Below, in pieces: positions 16,914-25,600 of a DNA stretch of 64,000 nt. The DNA is from Crossiella sp. SN42 (GTDB lineage: Bacteria > Actinomycetota > Actinomycetes > Mycobacteriales > Pseudonocardiaceae). The number at the start of each line of letters is the position of its first letter. Within the stretch, counting starts at the first letter, position 1. The notes under the pieces were generated by a model. The model had not been told where the DNA came from and made no database searches. It saw only the letters and a list, made by a program, of their open reading frames with translations. Location of the stretch: positions 1 through 64,000 of the forward strand of contig NZ_JAMHIV010000038.1 of assembly GCF_023897065.1 (NCBI RefSeq), read 5' to 3'. The position numbers and the translations under genes are program-made.

Positions 16914-18056
16914 ATGGATCTACAGTTCATGGCCGCCGACCGGGACGTCTGCGAGGAGCTGGCCCCCGGCCTGCGCGCGGAGCTCGCCGGGATGAGCCTG
17001 GCCGAACGGGAGGCCGACGACGGCAAGGCCATCCAGCTCTTCCGCGCCTGCGGGGCCTCGAACCTGCTGGTGCCCAAGGCTTACGGCGGCACTGGCGGCA
17101 CCGCCGTGCAGGCGATGGGCGTCATGCGGGCACTCGGCGCGCTGGCCCCGTCGATGGCGGTGGCCACCATGATGCACCACTTCTCCGTCGGCACCCTGTA
17201 CTCGATGCTCGACGCCATCGGCACCCAGGTGAACCTGGATCCCGTGCTGCCGAGACGGATCGCCAGTGACCGGCTGCTGCTGGCCTCCGGGTTCGCCGAG
17301 GGCAACACCGACCAGGACATCCTGCGCCCCACCCTGCGCGCCGAGCAGGTCGAGGGCGGCTACCTGGTCAACGGGGTGAAGAAGCCGTGCAGCCTGTCCC
17401 GCTCGATGGACCTGCTCTCGGCCAGCGTGGCGGTGCCCACCGGCGACGGCGAGGCCGACTTCGGGCTGATCCTGCTGCCCGCCATGACCCCCGGGCTCTC
17501 CGTGCACCCGTTCTGGTCCACCTTCGCCCTGGCCGGGGCGGAGAGCCACGAGGTCCGGCTCACCGACGTCTTCCTCACCGAGGACCAGCTGGTGCGCACC
17601 ACCCCGGAACTGGCCGTGCGCATGCTCGAGCTCCAGATCCTCGGCCTCACCTGGTTCCAGCTCAGCGTCTGCTCTGTCTACAGTGGACTCGCCGGGGCAC
17701 TGGTCGAGCGGGTGCTGCACCGGGGCCGGGGCAGTGCGGCCGACCGGGCCGCGCTGGTCATCCGGCACCAGAGCGCCGCACTGCTCACCGAGGGCCTGGC
17801 CCGCCGGATCGACGCCGGGGACACCGGGGCGGACACCCTGACCGCGGCCCTGGTCACCCGGCACACCGTGCAGGAACTGGTCACCAGCACCGCCTCCGCG
17901 GCCGCGGAACTGCTGGGCGGCATGGCCTTCATCGCCGCCGGCGAGATCGGCTACCTGCTGGCCGCCGCGCACGCGGTCGCCTTCCACCCACCCGGCCGGA
18001 CCGGCACTACGCAGACCGTGCTCGGCCACCTCAGCTCGGCCAGGGACGCGACATGA
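16914..18056 (+). CDS. Acyl-CoA dehydrogenase-fold flavoprotein, possible amine N-hydroxylase
   Basis: A 380-residue protein of the acyl-CoA dehydrogenase superfamily. It has the N-terminal helical domain (L-L-V-P-K-A-Y-G-G-T-G-G-T), the middle beta domain (G-F-A-E-G-N-T-D, then Y-L-V-N-G-V-K-K) and the C-terminal helical bundle. The C-terminal Y-E-G-T-type segment, with the catalytic Glu of true dehydrogenases, is not visible. Two-component N-hydroxylases such as VlmH share this fold, and a fatty amine hydroxylase would fit between the adjacent aminotransferase and the DUF2156 protein. Desaturation of the chain is the alternative. It ends in a four-base overlap with the aminotransferase gene. 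Confidence 0.75.
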   Translation: MDLQFMAADRDVCEELAPGLRAELAGMSLAEREADDGKAIQLFRACGASNLLVPKAYGGTGGTAVQAMGVMRALGALAPSMAVATMMHHFSVGTLYSMLDAIGTQVNLDPVLPRRIASDRLLLASGFAEGNTDQDILRPTLRAEQVEGGYLVNGVKKPCSLSRSMDLLSASVAVPTGDGEADFGLILLPAMTPGLSVHPFWSTFALAGAESHEVRLTDVFLTEDQLVRTTPELAVRMLELQILGLTWFQLSVCSVYSGLAGALVERVLHRGRGSAADRAALVIRHQSAALLTEGLARRIDAGDTGADTLTAALVTRHTVQELVTSTASAAAELLGGMAFIAAGEIGYLLAAAHAVAFHPPGRTGTTQTVLGHLSSARDAT

Positions 18057-19306
18057 CCGTGGACCTCGCGGCGGCCGAGGCGGAGTTCGAGCGCACCGCC
18101 ACCGCCTACCGCACCCACCTCAGCCGCGGCCGGGCCGCGCTGGGCGAGCTGTTCGGCCGCGAGCTGGAACAGTCGGCCACCGGGGCCTGGGTGCGCACCA
18201 GCCGCGGCCGGGAACTGCTCAACTGCGGTGGCTACGGCGTGCTGCTGATGGGCGCCCGCCACCCCAGGGTGGTCGCCGCAGTGCGCGCCCAGCTGCACAC
18301 CCTGCCGGTGTCGGCCAAGCTGCTGCTCGAACCGGTCGCGGCCAAGGCCGCCGCCGCGCTCACCGCGATAGCACCGTCCACAATGGACAAAGTGCACTTC
18401 GCCTGCTCCGGCGCGGAGGCGGTGGAGACCGCGATCAAGCTCGCCCGCACGCACGGCCGCACCCACCTGATCTCGGCCAAGAACGGCTACCACGGCAAGA
18501 CCCTCGGCGCGCTCAGCGTCACCGCGCGCAGTGTGTTCCAGGAACCGTTCCGGCCGCTGCTGCCCGGCGTCTGCCACGTGCCCTACGGCGACCCGGACGC
18601 GCTGCGCCGGGAGCTGGCCGCGCACGAGGGCAGGGCTGCGCTGATCCTGGAACCCGTGCAGGGCGAGGCCGGCGTGATCTTGCCACCGGCGGGCTACCTG
18701 GCCGAGGCGCAGCGGCTGTGCCGGGAGTACGGGGCCTTCTTCATCCTGGACGAGGTGCAGACCGGCCTGGGCCGCCTCGGCCACTGGTGGGGCGCGGACC
18801 GCGAGCGGATCACCCCGGACGTGCTGGTGGCAGGCAAGGCGCTCGGCGGCGGGGTGCTGCCGGTGTCCGCGGTGCTGGCCACCGAGTCCGCCTTCCGCGC
18901 CTTCGACCGCGACCCCTACCTGCACACCTCCACCTTCTCCGCCAGCCCGCTGGCCATGGCCGCGGTGTGCGGGGCGATCGAGGCGATCCAGGAAGGCGGC
19001 CTGGTCGAGGCCGCGGGCAGGCTCGGCGAACACATCCGGAACAAGCTTTCCGCGCTGTGCCAGGACATCCTCGGCTCCCGGGTGCGGGAGGTGCGCGGCG
19101 CCGGCCTGCTCATCGGCATCGAGTTCAGCAGGCCGGGTATGGCCGCGGACCTGCTGGCCGAGCTGATGGCCGCCGGGGTCATCGCCAACCACTCGCTCAA
19201 CTCCGCCCAGGTGCTGCGGCTCACCCCGCCGGCCACCCTGGACGAGGCCGAGCTGGACTTCCTCGTCCAGGCCTTCGCCACCGCGGCCAAGGCGGTGGCC
19301 GGATGA
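18053..19306 (+). CDS. Class III pyridoxal-phosphate aminotransferase
   Basis: A 417-residue fold-type I enzyme. The cofactor-phosphate region is S-G-A-E-A-V-E-T-A-I-K, the ring-stacking Asp is in F-I-L-D-E-V-Q-T-G, and the Schiff-base lysine is in V-A-G-K-A-L-G-G-G. These are omega-aminotransferase signatures, used on amino groups distant from a carboxylate or on simple aldehydes and amines. In this operon it most likely converts a fatty aldehyde, or a ketone made by the ketosynthase, into an amine. ATG overlaps the upstream stop and its own stop overlaps the next ATG. Confidence 0.92.
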   Translation: MTVDLAAAEAEFERTATAYRTHLSRGRAALGELFGRELEQSATGAWVRTSRGRELLNCGGYGVLLMGARHPRVVAAVRAQLHTLPVSAKLLLEPVAAKAAAALTAIAPSTMDKVHFACSGAEAVETAIKLARTHGRTHLISAKNGYHGKTLGALSVTARSVFQEPFRPLLPGVCHVPYGDPDALRRELAAHEGRAALILEPVQGEAGVILPPAGYLAEAQRLCREYGAFFILDEVQTGLGRLGHWWGADRERITPDVLVAGKALGGGVLPVSAVLATESAFRAFDRDPYLHTSTFSASPLAMAAVCGAIEAIQEGGLVEAAGRLGEHIRNKLSALCQDILGSRVREVRGAGLLIGIEFSRPGMAADLLAELMAAGVIANHSLNSAQVLRLTPPATLDEAELDFLVQAFATAAKAVAG

Positions 19307-19776
19307 GGCGGATCCACCTGCTGGCCGAGGTTCCCGGCGCCAGCCCCGCGCAAGCCTTCACCCTGCTCACCGACTTCACCCGCTTCCCGGCCATCGCCGA
19401 GGAGGTGCGCTCCGTCGAGGTCTTCCCCGGCCGGCCACGGCATTCCGCCTGGGAGGTCGCCTTCCGCCGCGGCCGGTTGCGCTGGCGGGAGTGGGAACAC
19501 CTCGACCCGGCGACCACCAGCGTCGAGTTCGGCCAGGTCGACGGCGACTTCGAGCACTTCCGCGGCGCCTGGCGGATCACCGGGGCCGAAGCCGGCTGCA
19601 CGGTGGACTTCCAGGTGGACTTCGACTTCGGCATCGACAGCCTCGCCGAGGCCATGGACCCGGTGGCCGAACGGCTGCTGCGCGGGGTCATGGGCTCCGT
19701 CCTGAGTGGACTCTTCGGCGCGGACACCCAACTGCACGACCTGCCCCCCATCCCTGTGGAAAGGACCAACCCATGA
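19303..19776 (+). CDS. SRPBCC (START-like) cyclase/lipid-transport type protein
   Basis: A 157-residue helix-grip protein. The pattern A-F-T-L-L-T-D-F-T-R-F-P near residues 18-29, W-R-E-W-E-H in the central sheet, and a long C-terminal helix (D-S-L-A-E-A-M-D-P-V-A-E-R-L-L) fit the polyketide cyclase and coenzyme-Q-binding branch. Such proteins hold hydrophobic intermediates; some catalyse cyclisation or dehydration. No acidic or His catalytic dyad can be named from sequence alone. It overlaps both neighbours by four bases and lies directly before the ACP, so it may handle ACP-bound intermediates. Confidence 0.75.
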   Translation: MRRIHLLAEVPGASPAQAFTLLTDFTRFPAIAEEVRSVEVFPGRPRHSAWEVAFRRGRLRWREWEHLDPATTSVEFGQVDGDFEHFRGAWRITGAEAGCTVDFQVDFDFGIDSLAEAMDPVAERLLRGVMGSVLSGLFGADTQLHDLPPIPVERTNP

Positions 19777-20012
19777 GCACCCTGCTCGACCAGCTGACCT
19801 CGCTGCTGACCACCCGCTTCGGCGTGCCGCCCGAGGAGGTCCGGCCCGAGGCCACCTTCGCCGAGCTCGACCTGGACTCCCTCGCCCTGGTGGAACTGGG
19901 CCTGGTGACCGAGAAGGAGTTCGGGGTCAGGGTCAAGGACAACGAAGTGTCCACTTCGGACACCCTGGCCACCATCGCCTCGCTGATCGAGTCCAAGCGC
20001 GAGGCCGCCTGA
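19773..20012 (+). CDS. Acyl carrier protein
   Basis: A 79-residue carrier protein. The phosphopantetheine serine is Ser36 in the motif L-D-L-D-S-L-A-L-V-E-L, in which the usual D-S-L is intact. Four-helix length and acidic helix II are as expected. The ATG overlaps the SRPBCC stop, and its stop shares a base with the ketosynthase start. Being inside the cluster, it is probably a pathway-dedicated carrier rather than the housekeeping AcpP. Confidence 0.93.
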   Translation: MSTLLDQLTSLLTTRFGVPPEEVRPEATFAELDLDSLALVELGLVTEKEFGVRVKDNEVSTSDTLATIASLIESKREAA

Positions 20013-21229
20013 TGAACGGCCTCGCGATCACCGGGCTCGGCCTGGTCACCGCCGCGGGCATCGGCGTGGAAGCCAGCTGGGCGGGGATCCTGCGCGGCGA
20101 GTCCACCGCCAGTGCCGACCCCGCGCTCTCCGGCATGGTCACCGACTTCAGCTGCCGGGTGCCCGGCTTCGACGCCGACGCCCAGCTCGGCCGCCGCACC
20201 GCCTGGCGGCAGGAACGCTGCGCGCACCTGGCCAGGGTCGCCGCCCGCGAGGCCGTCGCGGACAGCGGCCTGGACCCCACCACCTGGAACGGCGCACGGG
20301 TCGGCGTGGTGGTGGGCAACTCCCTCGGCGGCACCATGACCTTCGAGCAGCAGTACGAGATCCTGCGCGCCGAGGGCGAGTCCCAGGTGACCCCGCTGCT
20401 GATCCCGATGGCAGGCACCGGCTCGCCCACCGCCTGGCTCAGCCTCGACCTCGGCGCCCGCGGCCCCAGCCTGGCCCCGGCCACCGCCTGCGCCTCCGGG
20501 GCCACCGCGCTCGGGGTGGCCTGGGACTGGCTGCGCTCCGGGATCTGCGACGTGGTGGTCACCGGCGGCGCGGAGTCCGCGCTGTCCCCGCTGATCATGG
20601 CCGGGTTCGGGCAGCTCGGCGCGCTGTCCACCCGCAGCGCGGATCCGGCGACCGCCTCCCGGCCCTTCGACGCCGACCGGGACGGCTTCGTCGCCGCCGA
20701 GGGCGCTGGAATCCTTGTCCTGGAAAGGATCGAGGACGCCAAGGCGCGCGGCGCGCGGGTGCACGCCCGGCTGGCCGGGTACGGCGGGGCCTCCGACGCC
20801 TTCCACATCACCGCCCCGCACCCACAGGGCGACGGTGTGGAACGGGCCAGCCGGATCGCCTTGGAAGCCGCCGGGCTCCACCCCTCCGACATCGGGCACG
20901 TCAACGCGCACGGCACCTCCACCCCGATGAACGACGTGATCGAGGGCAGCCTGATCAAGCGGCTCTACCCCGAGGGCACCCCGGTCACCTCGGTCAAGGG
21001 CGCCATCGGGCACGCCCTCGGCGCGGCAGGCGGGATCGAGGCGGTGTGCACGGTGCTGTCCGTGCGCGACGGCATCGTGCCGCCGACGGCCAACCTGGAC
21101 CGCCTGGACCCACGGATCGACCTGGACATCGTGCACAAGATCCCGCGGCAGCTTGACCTCCAGGCCGCGGTCAGCAACTCCTTCGGCTTCGGCGGGGCCA
21201 ACGGCGTGGTGGTGCTGACCCGTGACTGA
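20012..21229 (+). CDS. Beta-ketoacyl-ACP synthase, KAS II type
   Basis: A 405-residue thiolase-fold condensing enzyme. The nucleophile is in T-A-C-A-S-G, the two catalytic histidines in N-A-H-G-T-S-T-P and K-G-A-I-G-H-A-L-G-A, giving the Cys-His-His set of elongating synthases. The C-terminal S-F-G-F-G-G-A-N is also intact. There is no chain-length-factor partner, so this is a fatty-acid-like elongation enzyme and not a type II polyketide pair. The start overlaps the ACP stop by one base and its end overlaps the enoyl reductase by eight. Confidence 0.93.
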   Translation: MNGLAITGLGLVTAAGIGVEASWAGILRGESTASADPALSGMVTDFSCRVPGFDADAQLGRRTAWRQERCAHLARVAAREAVADSGLDPTTWNGARVGVVVGNSLGGTMTFEQQYEILRAEGESQVTPLLIPMAGTGSPTAWLSLDLGARGPSLAPATACASGATALGVAWDWLRSGICDVVVTGGAESALSPLIMAGFGQLGALSTRSADPATASRPFDADRDGFVAAEGAGILVLERIEDAKARGARVHARLAGYGGASDAFHITAPHPQGDGVERASRIALEAAGLHPSDIGHVNAHGTSTPMNDVIEGSLIKRLYPEGTPVTSVKGAIGHALGAAGGIEAVCTVLSVRDGIVPPTANLDRLDPRIDLDIVHKIPRQLDLQAAVSNSFGFGGANGVVVLTRD

Positions 21230-22019
21230 GCCGAAGCTGTTGTCCGGCAAGAAGATCCTCATCACCGGCGTGCTCACCGAGAGCTCCATCGCCTACGGGG
21301 TGGCCAGGATGGCCCAGGAGCACGGCGCGGAGATCGTGCTCACCGGCTTCGGCCGCGGCCTGCGCATCACCGAGGCCATCGCGGAAACCCTGCCCCAGCC
21401 CTGCGACGTGCTGGAGCTCGACGTCACCAAACCCGAGCACCTGGACGCGGTCTCCGACGCGCTCTACGCCCGCTGGGGTCACCTGGACGGGGTGCTGCAC
21501 TCGGTGGCTTTCGCCCCGCCCAGCGCGCTCGGCGGCGGCTTCCTCACCGCGGAGTGGGCGGAGGTGGCCACCGCGCTGCACATCTCCACCTACTCCTTCG
21601 CCGCCTTCGGCCGGGTCTTCGGCCCGCTGCTGGCCAAGTCCGCGCACGGCTCCCTGGTCGGCCTGGACTTCGACGCCAGCCTGGCCTGGCCCGGCTACGA
21701 CTGGATGGGCGTGGCCAAGGCGGGCCTGGAAAGCTGCTGCCGCTACCTCGCACAAGCGCTGGGGCCACAGGGCACCAGGGTCAACCTGGTCGCCTGCGGT
21801 CCACTTAGGACGCTCGCCGCGCGCGGCATCGGCGGCTTCGACCAGCTGGACCGGGTGTGGGCGGACCGGGCCCCGCTGGGCTGGGACCAGACCGACACCG
21901 AACCGGTGGCCAGGGTGGTGTGCGCGCTGCTCTCGCCGTGGCTGCCCTCGGTCACCGGGGAGATCCTGCACGTCGACGGCGGGGCGCACGCGGTCGGCGC
22001 GGGCCAGGAGAGGGGATAG
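21222..22019 (+). CDS. fabI: Enoyl-ACP reductase, FabI/InhA type
   Basis: A 265-residue short-chain dehydrogenase of the FabI class. The start of the Rossmann fold is I-L-I-T-G-V-L-T-E-S-S-I-A-Y-G, and the catalytic pair Tyr-x6-Lys is Y-D-W-M-G-V-A-K, spaced as in FabI and InhA. The S-V-A-F-A-P motif follows. GTG start at 21222 lies inside the ketosynthase gene. Actinomycetes normally carry one InhA-like gene for growth; a copy inside a biosynthetic operon is either dedicated to this pathway or protects against a FabI-targeting product. Confidence 0.9.
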   Translation: MTEPKLLSGKKILITGVLTESSIAYGVARMAQEHGAEIVLTGFGRGLRITEAIAETLPQPCDVLELDVTKPEHLDAVSDALYARWGHLDGVLHSVAFAPPSALGGGFLTAEWAEVATALHISTYSFAAFGRVFGPLLAKSAHGSLVGLDFDASLAWPGYDWMGVAKAGLESCCRYLAQALGPQGTRVNLVACGPLRTLAARGIGGFDQLDRVWADRAPLGWDQTDTEPVARVVCALLSPWLPSVTGEILHVDGGAHAVGAGQERG

Positions 22020-22023
22020 CCGG

Positions 22024-22500
22024 ATGCGGATCTTCAGCAGTATCGCCGAGCTGCGCGCCTCGGCAGGCCAGCGGCTGGGCGAGAGCGGCTGGCACACCGT
22101 CAGCCAGCGCCGGATCGCCGAGTTCGCCGAGGTCACCGAGGACCGGCAGTGGATCCACCTGCACGCCGAACGGGCCAGGGAGGGCATGTTCGGCGGGCCC
22201 ATCGCGCACGGCTTCCTCACCGTCTCGCTGATCCCGGCGCAGCTGCGCGAGACCATGCACGTGGACGGGGTCGACCTGGTGATCAACAAGGGCATGGACC
22301 GGCTGCGCTTCCACCAGCCGGTGCCGGTCGGCGCCCGGGTGCGCGCGGTGTTCGAGCTGCTCACCGCCACCGAGCGGGCCCTCGGCTTCACCGACCTCCA
22401 GCTGGGCGTCACCGGCGAGGTCGAGGGCAAGGCCGAGGCCGCCTACACCGCCCGGATGCGGATGCTGCTGCACGCCCCCGAACTGGCGCCGACGGGCTGA
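22024..22500 (+). CDS. MaoC family (R)-hydroxyacyl dehydratase
   Basis: A 158-residue single hotdog-fold protein with the hydratase-2 motif E-V-T-E-D-R-Q-W-I-H, giving the Asp/His pair, and G-P-I-A-H-G-F-L-T after it. These proteins remove or add water at the 3-position of acyl-ACP or acyl-CoA. Together with the ketosynthase and enoyl reductase it gives three of the four elongation activities. A ketoreductase is not in the operon and must come from primary metabolism. It is the last gene, five bases after fabI, and is followed by a strong hairpin. Confidence 0.9.
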   Translation: MRIFSSIAELRASAGQRLGESGWHTVSQRRIAEFAEVTEDRQWIHLHAERAREGMFGGPIAHGFLTVSLIPAQLRETMHVDGVDLVINKGMDRLRFHQPVPVGARVRAVFELLTATERALGFTDLQLGVTGEVEGKAEAAYTARMRMLLHAPELAPTG

Positions 22501-22510
22501 CCGGCCAGGA

Positions 22511-22542
22511 CACCGCCGGGGCCGGACGCGGTCCCGGTGGTG
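22511..22542 (+). terminator. Terminator of biosynthetic block 2
   Basis: Thirteen-base arms CACCGCCGGGGCC and GGTCCCGGTGGTG separated by six bases start ten bases after the MaoC stop codon. Two positions pair as G-U in RNA. The following sequence to 22650 is less GC-rich and presumably holds the promoter of the SARP gene. Confidence 0.65.
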
Positions 22543-22650
22543 CGCGTCATGTCTGGGGTAATTCGGTATTTCGCACATTTGGAGTAACCATTCACCGAGC
22601 CTCCGCGACAGGGAGGACATAGTCGCTGGTGAAGTGTGTGGGGTCAGTCA

Positions 22651-25600
22651 GTGGAGTTTCGGGTACTGGGACCGCTGGAAGCCGTGCTCGACGGGCGGTC
22701 GCTGCCGCTGGGCACACCCAGGGCGCGCACCGTGCTCGGCATCCTGCTCGCCAACGCCGGCGCCATCGTCAGCATCGACCGGATCGCCGAGGAGCTGTGG
22801 CCGCAGGGCACCGCGGTGGACACCAAGGCCGAGATCTACGCCTACGTCTCCCGGCTGCGCTGTGCGCTGGGCCAGCGCAAAGGCGGACCGGCCTGGCTAC
22901 TACGCCGCTCACCGGGCTACCTGCTCAGCCTGCGGCCCGGTGAGCTGGACCTGCACCGCTTCGAGGCGCTGGTCGAGCAGGCGAGGATGGCCAGGAGCGC
23001 GGGCAGGCTCGAGGCCTGCCTGGCCCGGTACCGGGAGGCCCTGGGCCTGTGGCGGGGCGAGCCCTTCGCCGGGGTGACCGCCACCCCGATGCTGGCCGCG
23101 GAGAGCGCCCGGCTGGCCGAGTACCGGCTGCTCACCCAGGAGGAGCTGGCCGACTGCGTGCTCGAGCACGGTGGCGGGCGCGGCGACCTGGTCGCCGAGC
23201 TGAGCGCGCTGGCCGCGGCCAACCCGCTGCGCGAACGCCTGCACGCCCTGCTCATGCGCGCGCTCTGCCGGGCGGGCAGGCCGGCCGAGGCGCTGCGGGT
23301 GCACCAGGAGCTGCGCACCGCGCTGGCCGAGGAGCTCGGCGTGGACCCCGGGCCGGAGATCGGCGAGCTGCACGAGCGGATCCTGCACGGGGAGTGCGAA
23401 CCCCCGCCCCAGCGTCCCGCGGCGCGAGTCAGCGCCCGGCGCAACGACCTGCAGGCCGACATCGTCGACTTCACCGGCCGCCAGGAGGAGATGCGCCGCC
23501 TGGTGGCCACCCTGCCGGAGACCGACCGGCCCGGCGGCACCGCGCTGGTGATCACCGCCATCGACGGCATGGCCGGGGTCGGCAAGACCACCCTGGCCGT
23601 GCACGCCGCGCATCAGCTGGCCACGCACTTCCCGGACGGCTCGCTGTTCATCGACCTGCACGCGCACACCGCGGGCCACGAGCCCACCGACCCGGCCGCC
23701 GCGCTGGACACCCTGCTGCGCGCGATCGGCGTGGCGGGGGAGAAGATCCCGGAACGCCTGGACGCCCGCGCCGCGCTGTGGCGGGCCGAGCTCGCCGACA
23801 AACGGCTGCTGCTGGTGCTGGACAACGCGGCCAGCGCCGCCCAGGTCCGCCCGCTGCTGCCCGGCACCGCGGGCTGCCTGACCCTGGTCACCAGCAGGCG
23901 CAGGCTCACCGACCTGGACACCGCGCAGACCCTGTCCCTGGACGTGCTGCCGCGCGAGGCCGCCGCCGACCTGTTCACCCGCACCGTGGACCACCCGCCC
24001 GCCACCGCCGAGGCCGCCGCGGTGGCCGAGGTGGTCGAGCTCTGCGGCCGCCAGCCCCTCGCGCTGCGCATCGCCGCCGCCCGGCTGCGCGCCCGGCCCG
24101 CCTGGACCGCCGCGCACCTGGCCACCCGGCTGCGCGACGAACGCAGGCGGCTCACCGAGCTGGCCGCCGGGGACCGCTGTGTCGGCACCGCGTTCAGCCT
24201 GTCCTACCGGCAGCTCGCGCACACCAAGGCCCGGTTGTTCCGGTTCCTCGGCCTGGTGCCCGGCCCCGACTTCGACGTCCGGGTGGCCGCCGCGCTGGCC
24301 GACCTGCCGGTGCCCGAGACCGAGGACCTCCTCGAGGAGCTCGTCGACGTGCACCTGGTGCAGCAGCCCACCCCCGGCCGTTACCAGTTCCACGACCTGC
24401 TCCGGCACTACGCCCGCCGCGCTGCCCAGGAGGAGGAGTCCGAGCCGGCCCGCGCGGCCGCGCTGGAGCGGATGTACGAGCACTACGTGCGCACCAGCGG
24501 CGCGGCCGCGATCATGTTGGACCCCAACCTGGTCTGGCTGCCCAGCGCGCCCGAACCGCGCCCGTGGCTGCGCACCCCGGAGCAGGCGCTGAACTGGCAG
24601 GACGCCGAGTACCCCAACCTGGCCGCGGCCATCACCCAGGCCCAGGAGGAGGGCAGGCACCAGGTCGGCTGGCAGCTGCCGCACACCCTGGAGACCTACT
24701 TCGACACCAGGGGCCGGGCGCCGCTGCGCGCCCTGCACGGCGCGGTGGAGGCCAGCCGCGAGCTCGGCGACCGGCACGCGCAGGCCTGCAGCAGGCTCGG
24801 GCTGGCCTCCGCCTGCGCCCGCCTCGGCCGCTACCGGGAAGCCGTGGACAACCTCAAACAAGCCCTGGAACTGTTCCGGGCGGCCGGTTTCCGCCGCGGC
24901 GAGGCCACCGCGCTGCGCCGCTTCGGCGGCATCTACGAACCCACCGGCCGCTACCCCGAAGCCGTCGCCAGTCTCACCCAGGCCCTGGACATCTACCGCG
25001 AGATCGGCGACCTGATCGGCCAGGGCGAGGCGGAGAACGACCTGGCCAATGTCTTCCTGCACACCAGCCGCTACGCCGACGCCCAGCGGCGGCTGGAGTC
25101 CGCGCTGCGCCTGTACCGGCGCGGCGGGTTCCGCGCGGGCGAGGGCATCTCGCTGATCAACCTGGGCTACCTCTACCTGCGCACCAGCCGCTACCCCGAG
25201 GCCATCGAGCACTTCTGCTCCGCCCTGGAGGTCAACCGCGCCACCGGGTCCCGGCTGGGCATCGGCGGCGCGCTGAACAACCTCGGCCACACCTACCTGC
25301 GGATCGGCCGCTACGCCGAAGCCCTTGAGCACCTGCGCGGCGCGCTGGCCGTGCACCGGGAAAGCGGCTACCGGCGGCACCAGGCCAACGCGCTGAGCAA
25401 CCTGGGCCAGGCCCTGCTGCGGGTGGGCAGGCCCGGCGAGGCCACCGAGCTGCTGGAGCAGGCGCTGAGCGTGTACCGGGAGATCGGCTGCCCGTCCGGG
25501 GAAGGCGCCGCGCTGGGCTACCTCGGCGAAGTGCTGATGTGGACCGGGCAACTACCCGAAGCCGCGCAGAACCTGTTGCAGGGCTTGGAGTTGCAGCGCG

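Noticed and set aside
15285-22500. Type II polyketide cluster
   Set aside because: Only one ketosynthase with an active-site Cys is present and no chain length factor; FabI and MaoC point to a reduced fatty chain.
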